Assembly (NCBI RefSeq): GCF_003667505.1
Contig: NZ_RCVJ01000137.1
Coordinates: forward strand, 20,663 to 84,662
Reading direction: 5' to 3'
DNA from: Micromonospora sp. BL4
GTDB taxonomy: Bacteria; Actinomycetota; Actinomycetes; Mycobacteriales; Micromonosporaceae
DNA: 64,000 bases
Part shown: positions 25,950 through 37,123 of the stretch, in pieces
Position numbering within the stretch: position 1 is the first letter of the stretch
How the letters are laid out: every line of letters starts with the position of its first letter
Program-made: the position numbers and the translations under genes
The notes under the pieces: generated by a model
Told to the model about the DNA's origin: nothing
What the model saw: only the letters and a program-made list of their open reading frames with translations
The model's database searches: none

Positions 25950-27005
25950 ATGGCCCGTATGTCCATCGGATCGTCGTACCACATCGGACGGTCGGCGCCC
26001 GGCCCGCAGCCGGCGCGACCGCTGCCACGTGTCCGCGCAGCCGCGCCCCTGGGCCGGCTGCTGCTCGGGGCGGCCCTGGGCCACCTGCTCGCCCTGGGCG
26101 TCACCTGCGCCGTCTTCGTGCGAACCCACCCCGGTCAGTGGCTGGACGGGCTGCTCCTGCCGCGCGCCGAGCGGGGCGGGGGCTACGAACAGCAGACCGT
26201 CCTGGTGGATCCGGCCCGGACCGTGCTGGCCACCTTCGGCAGCCCGATGCTGCTGGCCGTCCTGCTCGGCACGGTGCTGCTGGTGGGCGTGCTCTGCCGG
26301 CGGCTGCTGGCCGGAGTGGTCGGCGTCGGCATGGTCCTCTTGGCGGTGGTGGTGGCCGGTGCGGTGAAGTCGGTGCTTCCCCGCGCGGACTTCCAGATCG
26401 TCAGCTCCAGCACCCACAACAGCTTCCCCAGTGGGCACGTCGCGGCCGCGACGGCGCTGCTGCTCGCGTTCATGCTGGTCCTGCCCAGGTGGGCCCGACG
26501 CTGGCTGGCGGTGCCGGGCGCGGCGGGTGTCTCGGTGATCGCCTCGGCCACCATGATCGCTGGGTGGCACCGCTTCAGCGACGCGCTCGGCGGCGTCCTG
26601 CTGGGCGTGACGCTGTTCTACCTGGCAGCGGCGGCGCTGGCCGCGGGTCGGCGCGGTGACGCCGACCCGGGCGGCGGCGCCGGTCCGCGCCGCGGACCGG
26701 ACAGCGCTGTGGGCCGCCGGTTGGTCGAGGGGACCGTGGGGCTGGCTGTGCTGCTCTGGGCGCTTCTGGTGGTGCTGCCCGGTCTGGCCGCGTCGGTGCA
26801 GTCCGGGCTGCTGGTCGCCATCGCGGTGGTGACCGGGGTGACGATGCTGGCGGTGGGCTCGGTGGTGTTCCTGTTTAGGTCGGCGGAATTCGTCGTCCCA
26901 ACCCGGCTGGGGCGCCGTGCCCAGGGGCACCCGACGTCGGACAGCGGGCATGGCGGGACGCCACAGGGCTCATACCCGACGGCCCGGACATCGACGGATG
27001 GGTAA
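25950..27005 (+). CDS. PAP2-family membrane phosphatase
   Basis: A 351-residue protein with about seven membrane segments. The PAP2 motifs are KSVLPRADF (~145), SFPSGH (~160) and HRFSDALGG (~205), forming the phosphatase site with the two histidines. Family members dephosphorylate undecaprenyl diphosphate or phosphatidic acid at the outer face of the membrane. A C-terminal part beyond the domain adds two or three more helices. The start is uncertain: ATGs at 25950 and 25959 lack a Shine-Dalgarno sequence. A role in recycling the peptidoglycan lipid carrier would fit the nearby D-Ala ligase and racemase genes, but this is only contextual. Confidence 0.78.
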   Translation: MARMSIGSSYHIGRSAPGPQPARPLPRVRAAAPLGRLLLGAALGHLLALGVTCAVFVRTHPGQWLDGLLLPRAERGGGYEQQTVLVDPARTVLATFGSPMLLAVLLGTVLLVGVLCRRLLAGVVGVGMVLLAVVVAGAVKSVLPRADFQIVSSSTHNSFPSGHVAAATALLLAFMLVLPRWARRWLAVPGAAGVSVIASATMIAGWHRFSDALGGVLLGVTLFYLAAAALAAGRRGDADPGGGAGPRRGPDSAVGRRLVEGTVGLAVLLWALLVVLPGLAASVQSGLLVAIAVVTGVTMLAVGSVVFLFRSAEFVVPTRLGRRAQGHPTSDSGHGGTPQGSYPTARTSTDG

Positions 27006-27033
27006 ATCTATTCATGATGGGATACTTGGCGAC

Positions 27034-27729
27034 ATGTCCCAGGTCCTGCTGATCGAAGACCACCAGACGGTGCGCGACGGGTTGCAACTGGCGCTCACCC
27101 GGCAGGGCCACACGGTCGATGCCGTGGCGACCGGTGAGCAGGGTTTGGACCGCCTGCGGGCGGTCCCGGCCGACGTCGTGGTCCTCGATCTCATGCTGCC
27201 CGGGATGGACGGGTTCGAGGTCTGCCGCCGGATCCGGCAGCTCGGCGACCTTCCGATCATCATGCTCACCGCCCGCAACGACGACATGGACGTGGTGGCG
27301 GGCCTGGAGGCCGGCGCCGACGACTACGTGGTCAAGCCCGTGCAGCCCCGGGTGCTCGAGGCGCGTATCCGTGCCGTGCTGCGGCGGACCGCTGGCGAGT
27401 CGCGCCGCACCGCCGGCGAACGGTCCGGCCCCGAGGAGCACGGTGGCCTCAGCATCGACCGATCCGCGCTGGTGGTCAGCAAGGATGGCGTGCCGGTCAG
27501 CCTCGCCCCGACGGAGCTGCGTCTGCTGCTCGAACTCGCGCAGACGCCGGGCCAGGTGCTGAGCCGCCAGCAACTGCTGGAGGCCGTGTGGGAGCACGGG
27601 TACCTCGGCGACTCGCGGCTGGTGGACGCCTGCGTGCAGAGGCTGCGCGCCAAGATCGAGGACGACTCGTCGGCGCCGGTCTTCATCCAGACGGTACGCG
27701 GTTTCGGATACCGGTTCGGGCCGCTGTGA
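27034..27729 (+). CDS. afsQ1: OmpR-family response regulator, AfsQ1-like
   Basis: A 231-residue regulator. In the receiver domain (1-120) the phospho-acceptor is Asp52 (VLDLMLPGMDG) and KPVQPRVLEAR is the Lys loop. The winged helix spans ~140-230. TARNDDMDVVAGLEAGADDYVVKPVQ and LVDACVQRLRAKIED closely resemble Streptomyces AfsQ1 as I remember it. The ATG at 27034 was chosen. GATACT (27021-27026) is a -10-like box 7 nt upstream and no Shine-Dalgarno sequence exists, so a leaderless message is likely. It overlaps the kinase gene by 4 nt. AfsQ1/Q2 systems regulate antibiotic production and nitrogen/glutamate responses. Confidence 0.8.
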   Translation: MSQVLLIEDHQTVRDGLQLALTRQGHTVDAVATGEQGLDRLRAVPADVVVLDLMLPGMDGFEVCRRIRQLGDLPIIMLTARNDDMDVVAGLEAGADDYVVKPVQPRVLEARIRAVLRRTAGESRRTAGERSGPEEHGGLSIDRSALVVSKDGVPVSLAPTELRLLLELAQTPGQVLSRQQLLEAVWEHGYLGDSRLVDACVQRLRAKIEDDSSAPVFIQTVRGFGYRFGPL

Positions 27730-29201
27730 CGCCGTGGCGCTGGGCCGGTGGCCGGGCGTCGGGCCTGCGGGTCCGGCTGCTGCTGGCCTTCGCGTTGCTG
27801 GGCGTGACCACCACGGCGGTGGTGGCCAGCGGAAGCTACTTCCAGGCCCGGAAGGTCATCCTCCAGCAGGCGCAGGACGCGGCCGTGGCGTCGCTGACCG
27901 ACCAACTCACGAAGGTCTACCCGCTACGCCGGATCCCGCCGTCCCAGGAGGACCTCGACACGCTGGCCCAGCGCCTCTCCGACCGGGAGGGGTTCGCGGT
28001 GGTCCTCTACCGGGACATGCGGGCGCAGGGCGCTCAGGTGCCCGAGCCGCTCACCCCGGAGCTGCGGCAGGCGGTCGGGGATGGCGTCCTCGCCTGGCAA
28101 CGCGTCTCGCGCGACGGAGAGCCCGTGCTGCTCATCGGGACCCAGCTGGAGATCGACCGGCCCGACGGCACGCCCATGCCGTCCGGCCTGGAGGTCTACA
28201 CGGTGCGCAGCCTCGCCTCCGAGCAGCAGAGCGTCGACCGGCTCGCCACCCTGGCGTGGCTGACCGGCGGGCTCTCCCTGGTCCTCGCCGTCCTGCTGGC
28301 GCTGCTGGCCGCCCGGGGAGTTCTGCGGCCGGTCCGCGAGCTGGGCCGGGCGGCGCGCCGGCTGGGTGAGGGCGACCTGACCACCCGGCTGGCGGTCCGG
28401 GGGGTCGACGAGCTGGCCGACGTGGCGCGGACCTTCAACGACACCGCGGGGACGCTGGAGCGGCAGGTCGGTGAGCTGCGACGGATGGAGGCCGACGCCC
28501 GACGCTTCGTGGCCGACGTGTCCCACGAACTCCGCACGCCCCTGGCCGCGATGACGGCGGTCACCGACGTGCTCGACGAGGAGGCGGACCGGCTGCCCGG
28601 AGATGCCGGCCGGGCCGCCCGGCTCGTCAGCCAGGAGACGCAGAACCTCACCCAGTTGGTCAACGATCTCATCGAGGTCAGCAGGTTCGACTCCGGGACG
28701 GCGCGACTCGCCCTCGACGACGTCGACGTGGCCGCGGCGGTGACCGCGACCCTGCGGGTCCGGGGCTGGGCCGATCGGGTACGCGCGCAGCTGCCGTCCG
28801 GAGTTCTCGCCCGGCTGGACCCCCGCCGGCTCGACGTCATCGTCGCCAACCTGGTCGGCAACGCGTTCCGGCACGGGGCCGAGCCGGTGTCCGTACGCCT
28901 GCGCGCCGAGCCGGACTGGATCACCATCGAGGTCCGCGACCACGGGCCGGGGCTGGACCCGGAGGTGCTGCCGCACGTGTTCGACCGCTTCTACAAGGCG
29001 GACACCGCCCGGACCCGCTCGGAGGGCAGCGGCCTCGGGCTCGCCATCGCGTGGGAGAACGCGCGCCTGCACCAGCACGCCGGGGAGCCCGGCAGTCTCA
29101 TCGCGGGCAACGACCCGTCGGGCGGCGCGGTGTTCACGCTCCGGCTGCCCCGGGTGGCCACGGACACGGCGGTCGCGGCGGACGCCGGAGGCGTACGGTG
29201 A
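27726..29201 (+). CDS. afsQ2: Sensor histidine kinase, AfsQ2-like
   Basis: A 491-residue kinase with TM1 ~17-38, an extracytoplasmic sensor domain ~40-170 and TM2 ~180-200. HAMP follows (PVRELGRAARRLGEGDLTTRL). The HisKA site has His267 (DVSHELRTPLAAM), and the HATPase_c part contains NLVGNAFRHG, DHGPGLDP and GSGLGLAI. GTG start overlaps the regulator stop (GTGA), and its own stop overlaps the next gene the same way. It would phosphorylate the AfsQ1-like regulator in response to an unknown envelope signal. Confidence 0.85.
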   Translation: MTPWRWAGGRASGLRVRLLLAFALLGVTTTAVVASGSYFQARKVILQQAQDAAVASLTDQLTKVYPLRRIPPSQEDLDTLAQRLSDREGFAVVLYRDMRAQGAQVPEPLTPELRQAVGDGVLAWQRVSRDGEPVLLIGTQLEIDRPDGTPMPSGLEVYTVRSLASEQQSVDRLATLAWLTGGLSLVLAVLLALLAARGVLRPVRELGRAARRLGEGDLTTRLAVRGVDELADVARTFNDTAGTLERQVGELRRMEADARRFVADVSHELRTPLAAMTAVTDVLDEEADRLPGDAGRAARLVSQETQNLTQLVNDLIEVSRFDSGTARLALDDVDVAAAVTATLRVRGWADRVRAQLPSGVLARLDPRRLDVIVANLVGNAFRHGAEPVSVRLRAEPDWITIEVRDHGPGLDPEVLPHVFDRFYKADTARTRSEGSGLGLAIAWENARLHQHAGEPGSLIAGNDPSGGAVFTLRLPRVATDTAVAADAGGVR

Positions 29202-29704
29202 CCGGCCGCCGGGCGGCCCGGGCGTTGCTCACCGGCGTGCTCCTGCTCACGCTGCTCGCGACGGGCTGCGGGGTCCGGCCCAGCGGGGTCATCACCGGCC
29301 GCTCCGCGACGACCGGCCCGGCCGTGGGCGTCGGCCTCTACCTGCTCTCGCACGGACGGCCCGCGCTGGTCATCCGCGAGACCAAGGGGATCACCGTCTC
29401 GCCCGAGCAGACGCTCGGGTTGCTGGCGGCGGGTCCGGGCGAGTCCGAGCGGAGCCAGGGTCTCGTCAGCGAGGTGCCGGCCGGCCTCGTCCCGGCCTCC
29501 CCGGTGACGTGGACGGCCGACGGATCCGGCCTCACGGTGACGATGACGGGTCCGGTGCTGCCGTTGTCGACGGGCGCGGCCGACCAGATCATCTGCACCG
29601 CGGCCCTTGCCGTGGCGGTCACCGGAGGTGGGGACAGCTTCGCCCCGGTCACCATCGCCGGGCCGGACGGCGCCCGCCCGCCCCGGCCCTGTCCGATCAA
29701 GTGA
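29198..29704 (+). CDS. Lipoprotein encoded with the AfsQ1/Q2-like system
   Basis: A 168-residue protein with a lipoprotein signal; LLATGC gives lipidated Cys24. The rest is a small extracytoplasmic domain (VGVGLYLLSHGRPALVIRE ...) without motifs I can name. It is coupled by GTGA to the kinase gene. In Streptomyces a lipoprotein gene also follows afsQ2, so it may modulate the kinase, as LpqB does for MtrB. It ends 16 nt before the convergent ligase gene, with a small GGGGC-GACG-GCCCC hairpin between. Confidence 0.75.
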   Translation: MTGRRAARALLTGVLLLTLLATGCGVRPSGVITGRSATTGPAVGVGLYLLSHGRPALVIRETKGITVSPEQTLGLLAAGPGESERSQGLVSEVPAGLVPASPVTWTADGSGLTVTMTGPVLPLSTGAADQIICTAALAVAVTGGGDSFAPVTIAGPDGARPPRPCPIK

Positions 29705-29720
29705 CCGGGGCGACGGCCCC

Positions 29721-30743
29721 TCAGACCAGGTCGACCGCTCGTGCCGGCCGGGGCAGCCCGCCGGCCCGGATCCGGCCCGGACTGGTCAGCGCACCGGAGA
29801 TCAGGATGTCGAGCAGGCTGGCGAACCCGATTCCCGCCTGCTGCCAGATCTGGGGGAACTGCGACGCGGTGGTGAACCCCGGGAACGTGTTCACCTCGTT
29901 CACGATGGGCTCGGTGGATCCCTGCGTGGGCAGGAAGAAGTCGACGCGCAGCAACCCCCGGCAGTCGAGGGCGTCGAAGGCGCGGATCGCGCGGTCCTGA
30001 AGCACCTCGGTGGTGGCCGGGTCGAGCGGGGCGGGGATCTGGAAGACCGCCCCGCCGTCGTACTTCGCGTGGTAGTCGAAGAAGCCGGCGCCGGCCACCC
30101 TGATCTCCAACGGTGGCCCGGCCTGCACCCGGCCGTCGGGATGCTGGAGGACGGCCACGTCGATCTCCCGTCCCCGCGCACCCTGCTCGACCAGCACCTT
30201 CGGGTCGACCTCCCGGGCCTGCCGCAGCGCGGCGGGAAATCGCGCCCAGTCGGTCACCTTGACCACGCCCAGGCTGGAGCCGGCCCGGGCGGGCTTGACG
30301 AACACCGGCAGGCCCAGCCGTCGCTGCTCGGCCGGGGACAGCTCCTCGCCGGGACGCAGGGTCACCCCGGGGCTGACCCGCAGGCCCTCCGCGGCGAGCA
30401 GGCGTTTGGTGACGCCCTTGTCCATGCCGGCCGCGCTCGCGAAGACGCCGTTGCCGACGTACGGCACCCCGAGCCACTCCAGCAGCGACGCGACGGTGCC
30501 GTCCTCGCCGTACGGGCCGTGCAGGGCCGGGAACACCACGTCCTGGGCGCGCAGCACGCGCAGCGCCAGGGGGAGTGGCACCGGACGGCCGTCGACGTGC
30601 CACCCGCCGTCCCGACCGATGAGCACCTCGGTGACCTGGTACCTCTTGCGGTCCAGGCCGGCGAGGATGCTCTCCGCCGAACGGCGGGACACCTCGTGCT
30701 CGCCGCTCTGCCCGCCATACAGCACTGCCAGTCGGATCGTCAT
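29721..30743 (-). CDS. D-alanine--D-X ligase (Ddl/VanC-G-like ATP-grasp)
   Basis: A 340-residue ATP-grasp ligase. Conserved Ddl features are GGQSGEHEVS (N-terminal Glu), GPYGEDG, KPARAGSSLGV (Ser loop), LLRVDFFL and VNEVNTFPGFT (Mg-binding Glu/Asn). The omega loop reads GFFDYHAKYDGG. The Phe-Phe start differs from the Phe-Tyr-Asp of E. coli Ddl and is reminiscent of D-Ala-D-Ser ligases, but I cannot assign the second substrate from this alone. It overlaps the racemase gene by 4 nt. The product would enter peptidoglycan precursors. A housekeeping Ddl is probably encoded elsewhere. Confidence 0.85.
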   Translation of the reverse strand: MTIRLAVLYGGQSGEHEVSRRSAESILAGLDRKRYQVTEVLIGRDGGWHVDGRPVPLPLALRVLRAQDVVFPALHGPYGEDGTVASLLEWLGVPYVGNGVFASAAGMDKGVTKRLLAAEGLRVSPGVTLRPGEELSPAEQRRLGLPVFVKPARAGSSLGVVKVTDWARFPAALRQAREVDPKVLVEQGARGREIDVAVLQHPDGRVQAGPPLEIRVAGAGFFDYHAKYDGGAVFQIPAPLDPATTEVLQDRAIRAFDALDCRGLLRVDFFLPTQGSTEPIVNEVNTFPGFTTASQFPQIWQQAGIGFASLLDILISGALTSPGRIRAGGLPRPARAVDLV

Positions 30744-31882
30744 GACGTTTCCGCCCTTTCCTGGAGGTGGTCGCGGGCCACCCGGGCCCCGACACCGGTC
30801 AAGATCTCGTGTGGGTTCGTGCCGGCCCACCGCGCCCAATCGGCGACGGTCGGCTGGGCACGGTCCCCGTGTCCGGGGCCGAACACCACGACCGGATCCC
30901 CGATCGCCACGGGACGGTCGCCCGCGTCGACCACGCACTGGTCCATGGCGATGCGTCCGGCGATCGGGCGACGCCGGCCGCCCAGCCACACCTCGGCGCG
31001 GCCCTCGGCGGCCCGGGTCAGGCCGTCGGCGTAGCCGAGCGGCAGCAGGGCCAGGGTGGTCGGGGCGCGGGTCACGTACCCGGGTCCGTAGGAGACACCG
31101 GTTCCGGCCGGCACCCGCTTCACGTTGACCACGGTCGTACGCAGGGTCATGGCGGCGTGTAGCCCGACGTCGCCGGGACCGCTCGGGCCGAACGGATCCA
31201 CGCCGTACAGCGCGAGCCCGATCCGGCAGAGATCGAAGCGGGTCCGGGGCGCCGCCAGCGCGGCCGCGGAGTTGGCCAGGTGCACCAGGTCCGGGTCGAG
31301 GCCGGCGGACCGGGCGACCCGCAGCGCCTCCTCGAAGGCCGCCACCTGAGGGACGAGCCGGGGGCTGCCCGGTTCGTCGGCGTCGGTCAGGTGCGACCAC
31401 ACGCCGCGCACCCGGACCCCGCCCTCCACCTCGTACTTGCGGGCCCAGCCGACCAGTTCGGGCCAGTCGTCGCCGGCGGCCCCGTTGCGGGACAGCCCGG
31501 TGTCCGCCTTGAGCTGCACCGTCGCCGGCACACCGAGCCGGTGGGCGGCGTCGACGACAGCATGCAGGTGGGTCGTGGTCGACACGCCGATGTCGACGCC
31601 GGCGGCGATCAACTGGCCGAAGTCGTCGTCGGGGCGGTGCAACCAGCTCAGCGTGGGTGCGGTGATGCCCGCCGCACGCAGGGCCAGCGCCTCGGACGCC
31701 GAGGTCACCCCGAGCCAGCCGGCGCCGGCACGCAGCGCGGCCCGCGCGACCGGCACCGCGCCGTGGCCGAACCCGTCCGCCTTCACCACGGCCATCAGCG
31801 GGGTGCCGGCGACCGCCGCGATCATCCGCACGTTGCGGGCGATCGCGTCGAGGTCGATCACCGCCTCGCCCAGGGCGCTCAT
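30740..31882 (-). CDS. Alanine/serine racemase (PLP, fold type III)
   Basis: A 380-residue racemase. Lys34 in VVKADGFGHGA holds PLP, and the second catalytic Tyr is in GVSYGPGYVT (~261). RIGLALYGVDP and GRIAMDQCVVD are also typical. The ATG at 31882 overlaps the acyltransferase stop (ATGA), and the gene is coupled by 4 nt to the ligase downstream. Alr and the racemase half of VanT share these motifs, so L-Ala or L-Ser are both possible. A long upstream ORF extension has no homology and was ignored. Confidence 0.87.
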   Translation of the reverse strand: MSALGEAVIDLDAIARNVRMIAAVAGTPLMAVVKADGFGHGAVPVARAALRAGAGWLGVTSASEALALRAAGITAPTLSWLHRPDDDFGQLIAAGVDIGVSTTTHLHAVVDAAHRLGVPATVQLKADTGLSRNGAAGDDWPELVGWARKYEVEGGVRVRGVWSHLTDADEPGSPRLVPQVAAFEEALRVARSAGLDPDLVHLANSAAALAAPRTRFDLCRIGLALYGVDPFGPSGPGDVGLHAAMTLRTTVVNVKRVPAGTGVSYGPGYVTRAPTTLALLPLGYADGLTRAAEGRAEVWLGGRRRPIAGRIAMDQCVVDAGDRPVAIGDPVVVFGPGHGDRAQPTVADWARWAGTNPHEILTGVGARVARDHLQERAETS

Positions 31883-33030
31883 CCGGCCGCCTCCACCCGC
31901 CGGTGTTCGGGGAGGGCGAACAGCCAGCGCGCGTGGACCGCCAGGAGGCCGCGGTGGATGGCCAGGCTTGCGCCGATCACGAGCCCGGTCAGCACGATCG
32001 GGTAGCTGAGCACGAGCAGGCCCTGGCCGACCTGGTCGAGCCCGGAGACCGGCCCGAGCAGCAGCCGGTGCAGCAGCGCCAGCACCGGCATGTGGATGAC
32101 GTAGATGGGCAGGGTGCTGCGGCCGAGCGTGGCGAGCCGGGTGCTGAGGGCGGGCCACCGGCCCAGCCGGGCGGCGGCCGTGATGCCGAAGGCGACCGCC
32201 ACGACGGAGACCACCGGCCACACGCCGAACCATCGCTGCGCGCCGGCAGCCGCCATCGCGGCGAGCGCGAGGACGTAGGCGCCCGAGGTCAGCGCGAGCC
32301 GGCGCCCGGTGGCGGTGGGCGCCCAGCGTTCGATCCGGGGCCGCAGGTACAGGCCGGCGAGAAAGAAGATCAGGTTCTGGTACAGGCCGGCGCGGTTGCC
32401 GGGTGTGGCGAGCAGGCCGGCGGCGGCGACGGCGGACAGCGTCGCGGCGGGTGCCAGAACCAGTACGCGGGGGGCCCGGCGGACGACCTTGGCGATCGTG
32501 AAGTAGAGCGCCAGCGCGTACAGGTACCAGAGGTTGGAGGGCGTGACGGTGAGCTGCTCCAGCAGACCGGGGACCGACGTGGCCCGGTCGGTCGGAAAGT
32601 CCGGGACCGCGGCGAGGATCGCGGTGTGGATCAGCAGCCAGACGGCGTACAGGTAGAGGAACCCCGCGATCCGGCTGCGGGCGACGACCCGCCAGGGCCG
32701 CTGGACGGCGTTCGCCGCGAAGACACCGGAGATGGTGAAGAACAGCGGCATCCGCAGCGGCAGGAACTGCTCACCCACCGTTCCCCACAGACCCGGCACC
32801 GGTACGCCGATGTGCCAGTCGATCTGCAGGTAGTCCTTGACCACCACGTGCCACAGAACGACCAGGATGATGCAGACGCCCTTCGCGGCGTCGGCCCACT
32901 CCGCTCGGTGTGGCCGTCCCGCGGTGGTGCCGGACAGCGTCCGGTGCCTCCGGTGGCGGAACCGGACGTGCGTACCGTCGGGCTCATGCTCGGGTGGCCG
33001 GGCGTCGGTGGTTGTCGGCTGTCGGATCAC
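31879..33030 (-). CDS. Acyltransferase-3-family membrane protein
   Basis: A 383-residue integral membrane protein with about ten helices. It has the acyltransferase-3 N-terminal pattern (AEWADAAKGVCIILVVLWHVVV, with the conserved His, then PLFFTISGVFAANA). The C-terminal ~20 residues are cytoplasmic. First gene of a three-gene operon with racemase and ligase. VanT serine racemases carry a membrane domain of this same family fused to the racemase, so here the two halves appear as separate coupled genes. Alternatively it O-acylates an envelope glycan independently. Confidence 0.75.
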   Translation of the reverse strand: MIRQPTTTDARPPEHEPDGTHVRFRHRRHRTLSGTTAGRPHRAEWADAAKGVCIILVVLWHVVVKDYLQIDWHIGVPVPGLWGTVGEQFLPLRMPLFFTISGVFAANAVQRPWRVVARSRIAGFLYLYAVWLLIHTAILAAVPDFPTDRATSVPGLLEQLTVTPSNLWYLYALALYFTIAKVVRRAPRVLVLAPAATLSAVAAAGLLATPGNRAGLYQNLIFFLAGLYLRPRIERWAPTATGRRLALTSGAYVLALAAMAAAGAQRWFGVWPVVSVVAVAFGITAAARLGRWPALSTRLATLGRSTLPIYVIHMPVLALLHRLLLGPVSGLDQVGQGLLVLSYPIVLTGLVIGASLAIHRGLLAVHARWLFALPEHRRVEAAG

Positions 33031-33135
33031 CCGACCGAAGGTGTCAGTCGGATATCCCCGGGTGATCCGTGAAGTGTCATGAACCGGTAATGGATGTCGG
33101 CGGGGCCACTAGGCTCGGTGCGGAGGTGGCGAGGG

Positions 33136-34011
33136 ATGAAACTCGGACTGCACTACTGGACCTACTCGACCCCGGCCGAGGCGGCGGCGATCGCACCGAC
33201 CCTGGCCGAGGCGGCGACCACCGCCGAGCAGGCCGGCGTCGCGTCGTTCACGGTGATGGACCACTTCTTCCAGATGGAGGCGGTGGCGGCGGCCGAGGAG
33301 CCGATGCTGGAGGCGTACACCACGCTGGGCTTCGTCGCGGCGAAGACGCAACGGATGACGCTGGGCGTGCTGGTCACCGGCGTGATGTACCGGTACCCGG
33401 GGCTGCTCGCCAAGACCGTGACGACCCTCGACGTGCTCTCCGGCGGCCGGGCCCGGCTCGGGATCGGCGCGTCCTGGTACGAGCGGGAGCAGCGCGGGCT
33501 CGGCGTCCCCGTGGTCCCCATGGCCGAACGGTTCGAGCGGCTGGAGGAGACGCTGCGCATCGTGCGGCAGATGTGGAGCGACGACAACGGGCCGTTCGCC
33601 GGACGGCACTACCAGCTCGCCGAGACGATCAACTCGCCGCAGCCGTTGAGCCGCCCGCACCCGCCCATCATGATCGGCGGCGGTGGCGAGAAGAAGACCC
33701 TGCTCCTGGTCGCCCGGTACGCCGACGCCTGCAACCTGTTCGGCACGGCCGCCGGCGCCGACGACGTGGCGCGGAAGTTGGACGTGCTGCGCGGGCACTG
33801 CGACGCGGAGGGCCGTGACTACGACACCATCGCCAAGACCGTGGTCGCCCACCAGCCGCCCCTGGTCGACGTCGACGCGTTCCTCGCCGAGGTGTCCTCG
33901 TACGCCGCGCTCGGGGTCACCGAGGTGCAGGTCACGCCGGACCGCCACCCGGTGGAGTTCGCCCGGCGGCTCGGCGACGAGGTGCTGCCGCGGTTGGCCG
34001 ACATCGGCTGA
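33136..34011 (+). CDS. LLM-class F420-dependent oxidoreductase
   Basis: A 291-residue TIM-barrel luciferase-like protein starting MKLGLHYWTYSTP, with VMDHFFQM, TLDVLSGGRARLGIGASW and PPIMIGGGGEKKTLLLVARYAD. The last two segments are typical of the F420-dependent actinobacterial subgroup (F420_MSMEG type). The ATG was chosen on GGAGGT 8 nt upstream, 105 nt from the divergent acyltransferase gene. Cofactor F420 is inferred from family; the substrate is unknown. Confidence 0.85.
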   Translation: MKLGLHYWTYSTPAEAAAIAPTLAEAATTAEQAGVASFTVMDHFFQMEAVAAAEEPMLEAYTTLGFVAAKTQRMTLGVLVTGVMYRYPGLLAKTVTTLDVLSGGRARLGIGASWYEREQRGLGVPVVPMAERFERLEETLRIVRQMWSDDNGPFAGRHYQLAETINSPQPLSRPHPPIMIGGGGEKKTLLLVARYADACNLFGTAAGADDVARKLDVLRGHCDAEGRDYDTIAKTVVAHQPPLVDVDAFLAEVSSYAALGVTEVQVTPDRHPVEFARRLGDEVLPRLADIG

Positions 34012-34116
34012 CTCTGGTCGACGGGAATGGTCCGAGGCACACAAAGGCCGACGTCGTCCGTCGAAATCTGCTGTCAGGAAGAGCAGGTTCCACCACCCGA
34101 TGGAGGCGGTCGCGGC

Positions 34117-34533
34117 ATGACGTCTGAGGAGCCGCAGGGCGCGGTCGCCCTGATCTTCGACGATGTCGGCGATCTTCTTCTGCACCTGCGGGACGACATC
34201 CCGGGGATCTCCTGGCCCGGCTACTGGAGCGTCCTGGGTGGGGGTTGCGATCCGGGGGAGAGCCCGCGTGCGGCCATCGAGCGTGAACTCGCCGAGGAGG
34301 CGGGTCTGACCGCCGACGGGTTCGTTGAGCTCTTTCAAATCAGGGACGAGTTCGGGTCGGGACAGCTGATCACCTTCTTCGCCGGGCGCTGGACCGGCCG
34401 ACCGGAACGACTCATCCTCTCCGAGGGTGTCGAGTTGCGATTCTTTCCGCCGCAGCGCCTCCCGGAGCTGCGAATTCCCCCGTACATCCGTGCGGCGATC
34501 AACCGGGTGCTCGCTCACGACAACGCGTGGTGA
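34117..34533 (+). CDS. NUDIX hydrolase
   Basis: A 138-residue protein with a complete Nudix box, GGGCDPGESPRAAIERELAEEAGL (GX5EX7REUXEEXGU) at ~42-65. Substrates of such small Nudix proteins include nucleotide diphosphates or damaged NTPs; none is indicated here. GGAGG lies 10 nt before the ATG. The 105-nt gap from the LLM gene and the downstream terminator suggest a single-gene or two-gene unit. Confidence 0.88.
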   Translation: MTSEEPQGAVALIFDDVGDLLLHLRDDIPGISWPGYWSVLGGGCDPGESPRAAIERELAEEAGLTADGFVELFQIRDEFGSGQLITFFAGRWTGRPERLILSEGVELRFFPPQRLPELRIPPYIRAAINRVLAHDNAW

Positions 34534-34541
34534 ACCGCGCT

Positions 34542-34584
34542 GACGAGGGCTGACCTCCGGGCGAACCGGAGGACAGCCCTCGTC
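34542..34584. terminator. Long hairpin terminator between NUDIX and catalase genes
   Basis: Bases 34542-34560 pair with 34566-34584 (18 of 19 positions, one A/A mismatch) around loop GCGAA. The genes converge, so it is bidirectional. Confidence 0.8.
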
Positions 34585-34598
34585 GACAGTTGGTCGTG

Positions 34599-36860
<2,262 letters not shown>

Positions 36861-36909
36861 TATGAACGAACCTCTCCATGGAGCGTGTGCGAGCGGGCTC
36901 CCGACTCCC

Positions 36910-36933
36910 TACCCCTGGCCTGAGGGTCAAAAC
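36910..36933 (-). promoter_or_regulatory. SigB/SigF-type stress promoter for the catalase
   Basis: On the minus strand GTTT (36933-36930), a 15-nt spacer and GGGTA (36914-36910) match the GTTT-N14-16-GGGTA consensus of actinobacterial SigB/SigF-family stress sigma factors. The catalase GTG lies about 50 nt downstream. Confidence 0.65.
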
Positions 36934-36941
36934 GCATCAAA

Positions 36942-36970
36942 CGCCCCGCCGTGTGCTCACCGGCGGGGCG
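36942..36970 (-). other. Hairpin upstream of the catalase promoter
   Basis: CGCCCCGCCG (36942-36951) pairs with CGGCGGGGCG (36961-36970). Read on the minus strand it is followed by GTTTGATGCGTTTTG and so looks like a terminator. No leftward gene feeds into it, so it may instead insulate the catalase promoter from readthrough. Confidence 0.4.
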
Positions 36971-37123
36971 ACGGCGTCCGCCGGTGAGCGCCGCGCCGTG
37001 GTGGTGGCACCGGCTCGTCGGTGGGCCGGCCGGCGGGACTGGTGATTTCACCGATGCGGTGACCGGACGGGGACGCCAACACTGACGCACGTCGATATCC
37101 CTCGACTCTAGGGAGTGCCCGAC

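Noticed and set aside
27034..29201. The two-component system as VanR/VanS for the ligase-racemase operon
   Set aside because: The response regulator reads much more like AfsQ1 and the kinase is followed by a lipoprotein as in afsQ operons. The ligase operon is convergent rather than co-transcribed, so a Van link is not supported.
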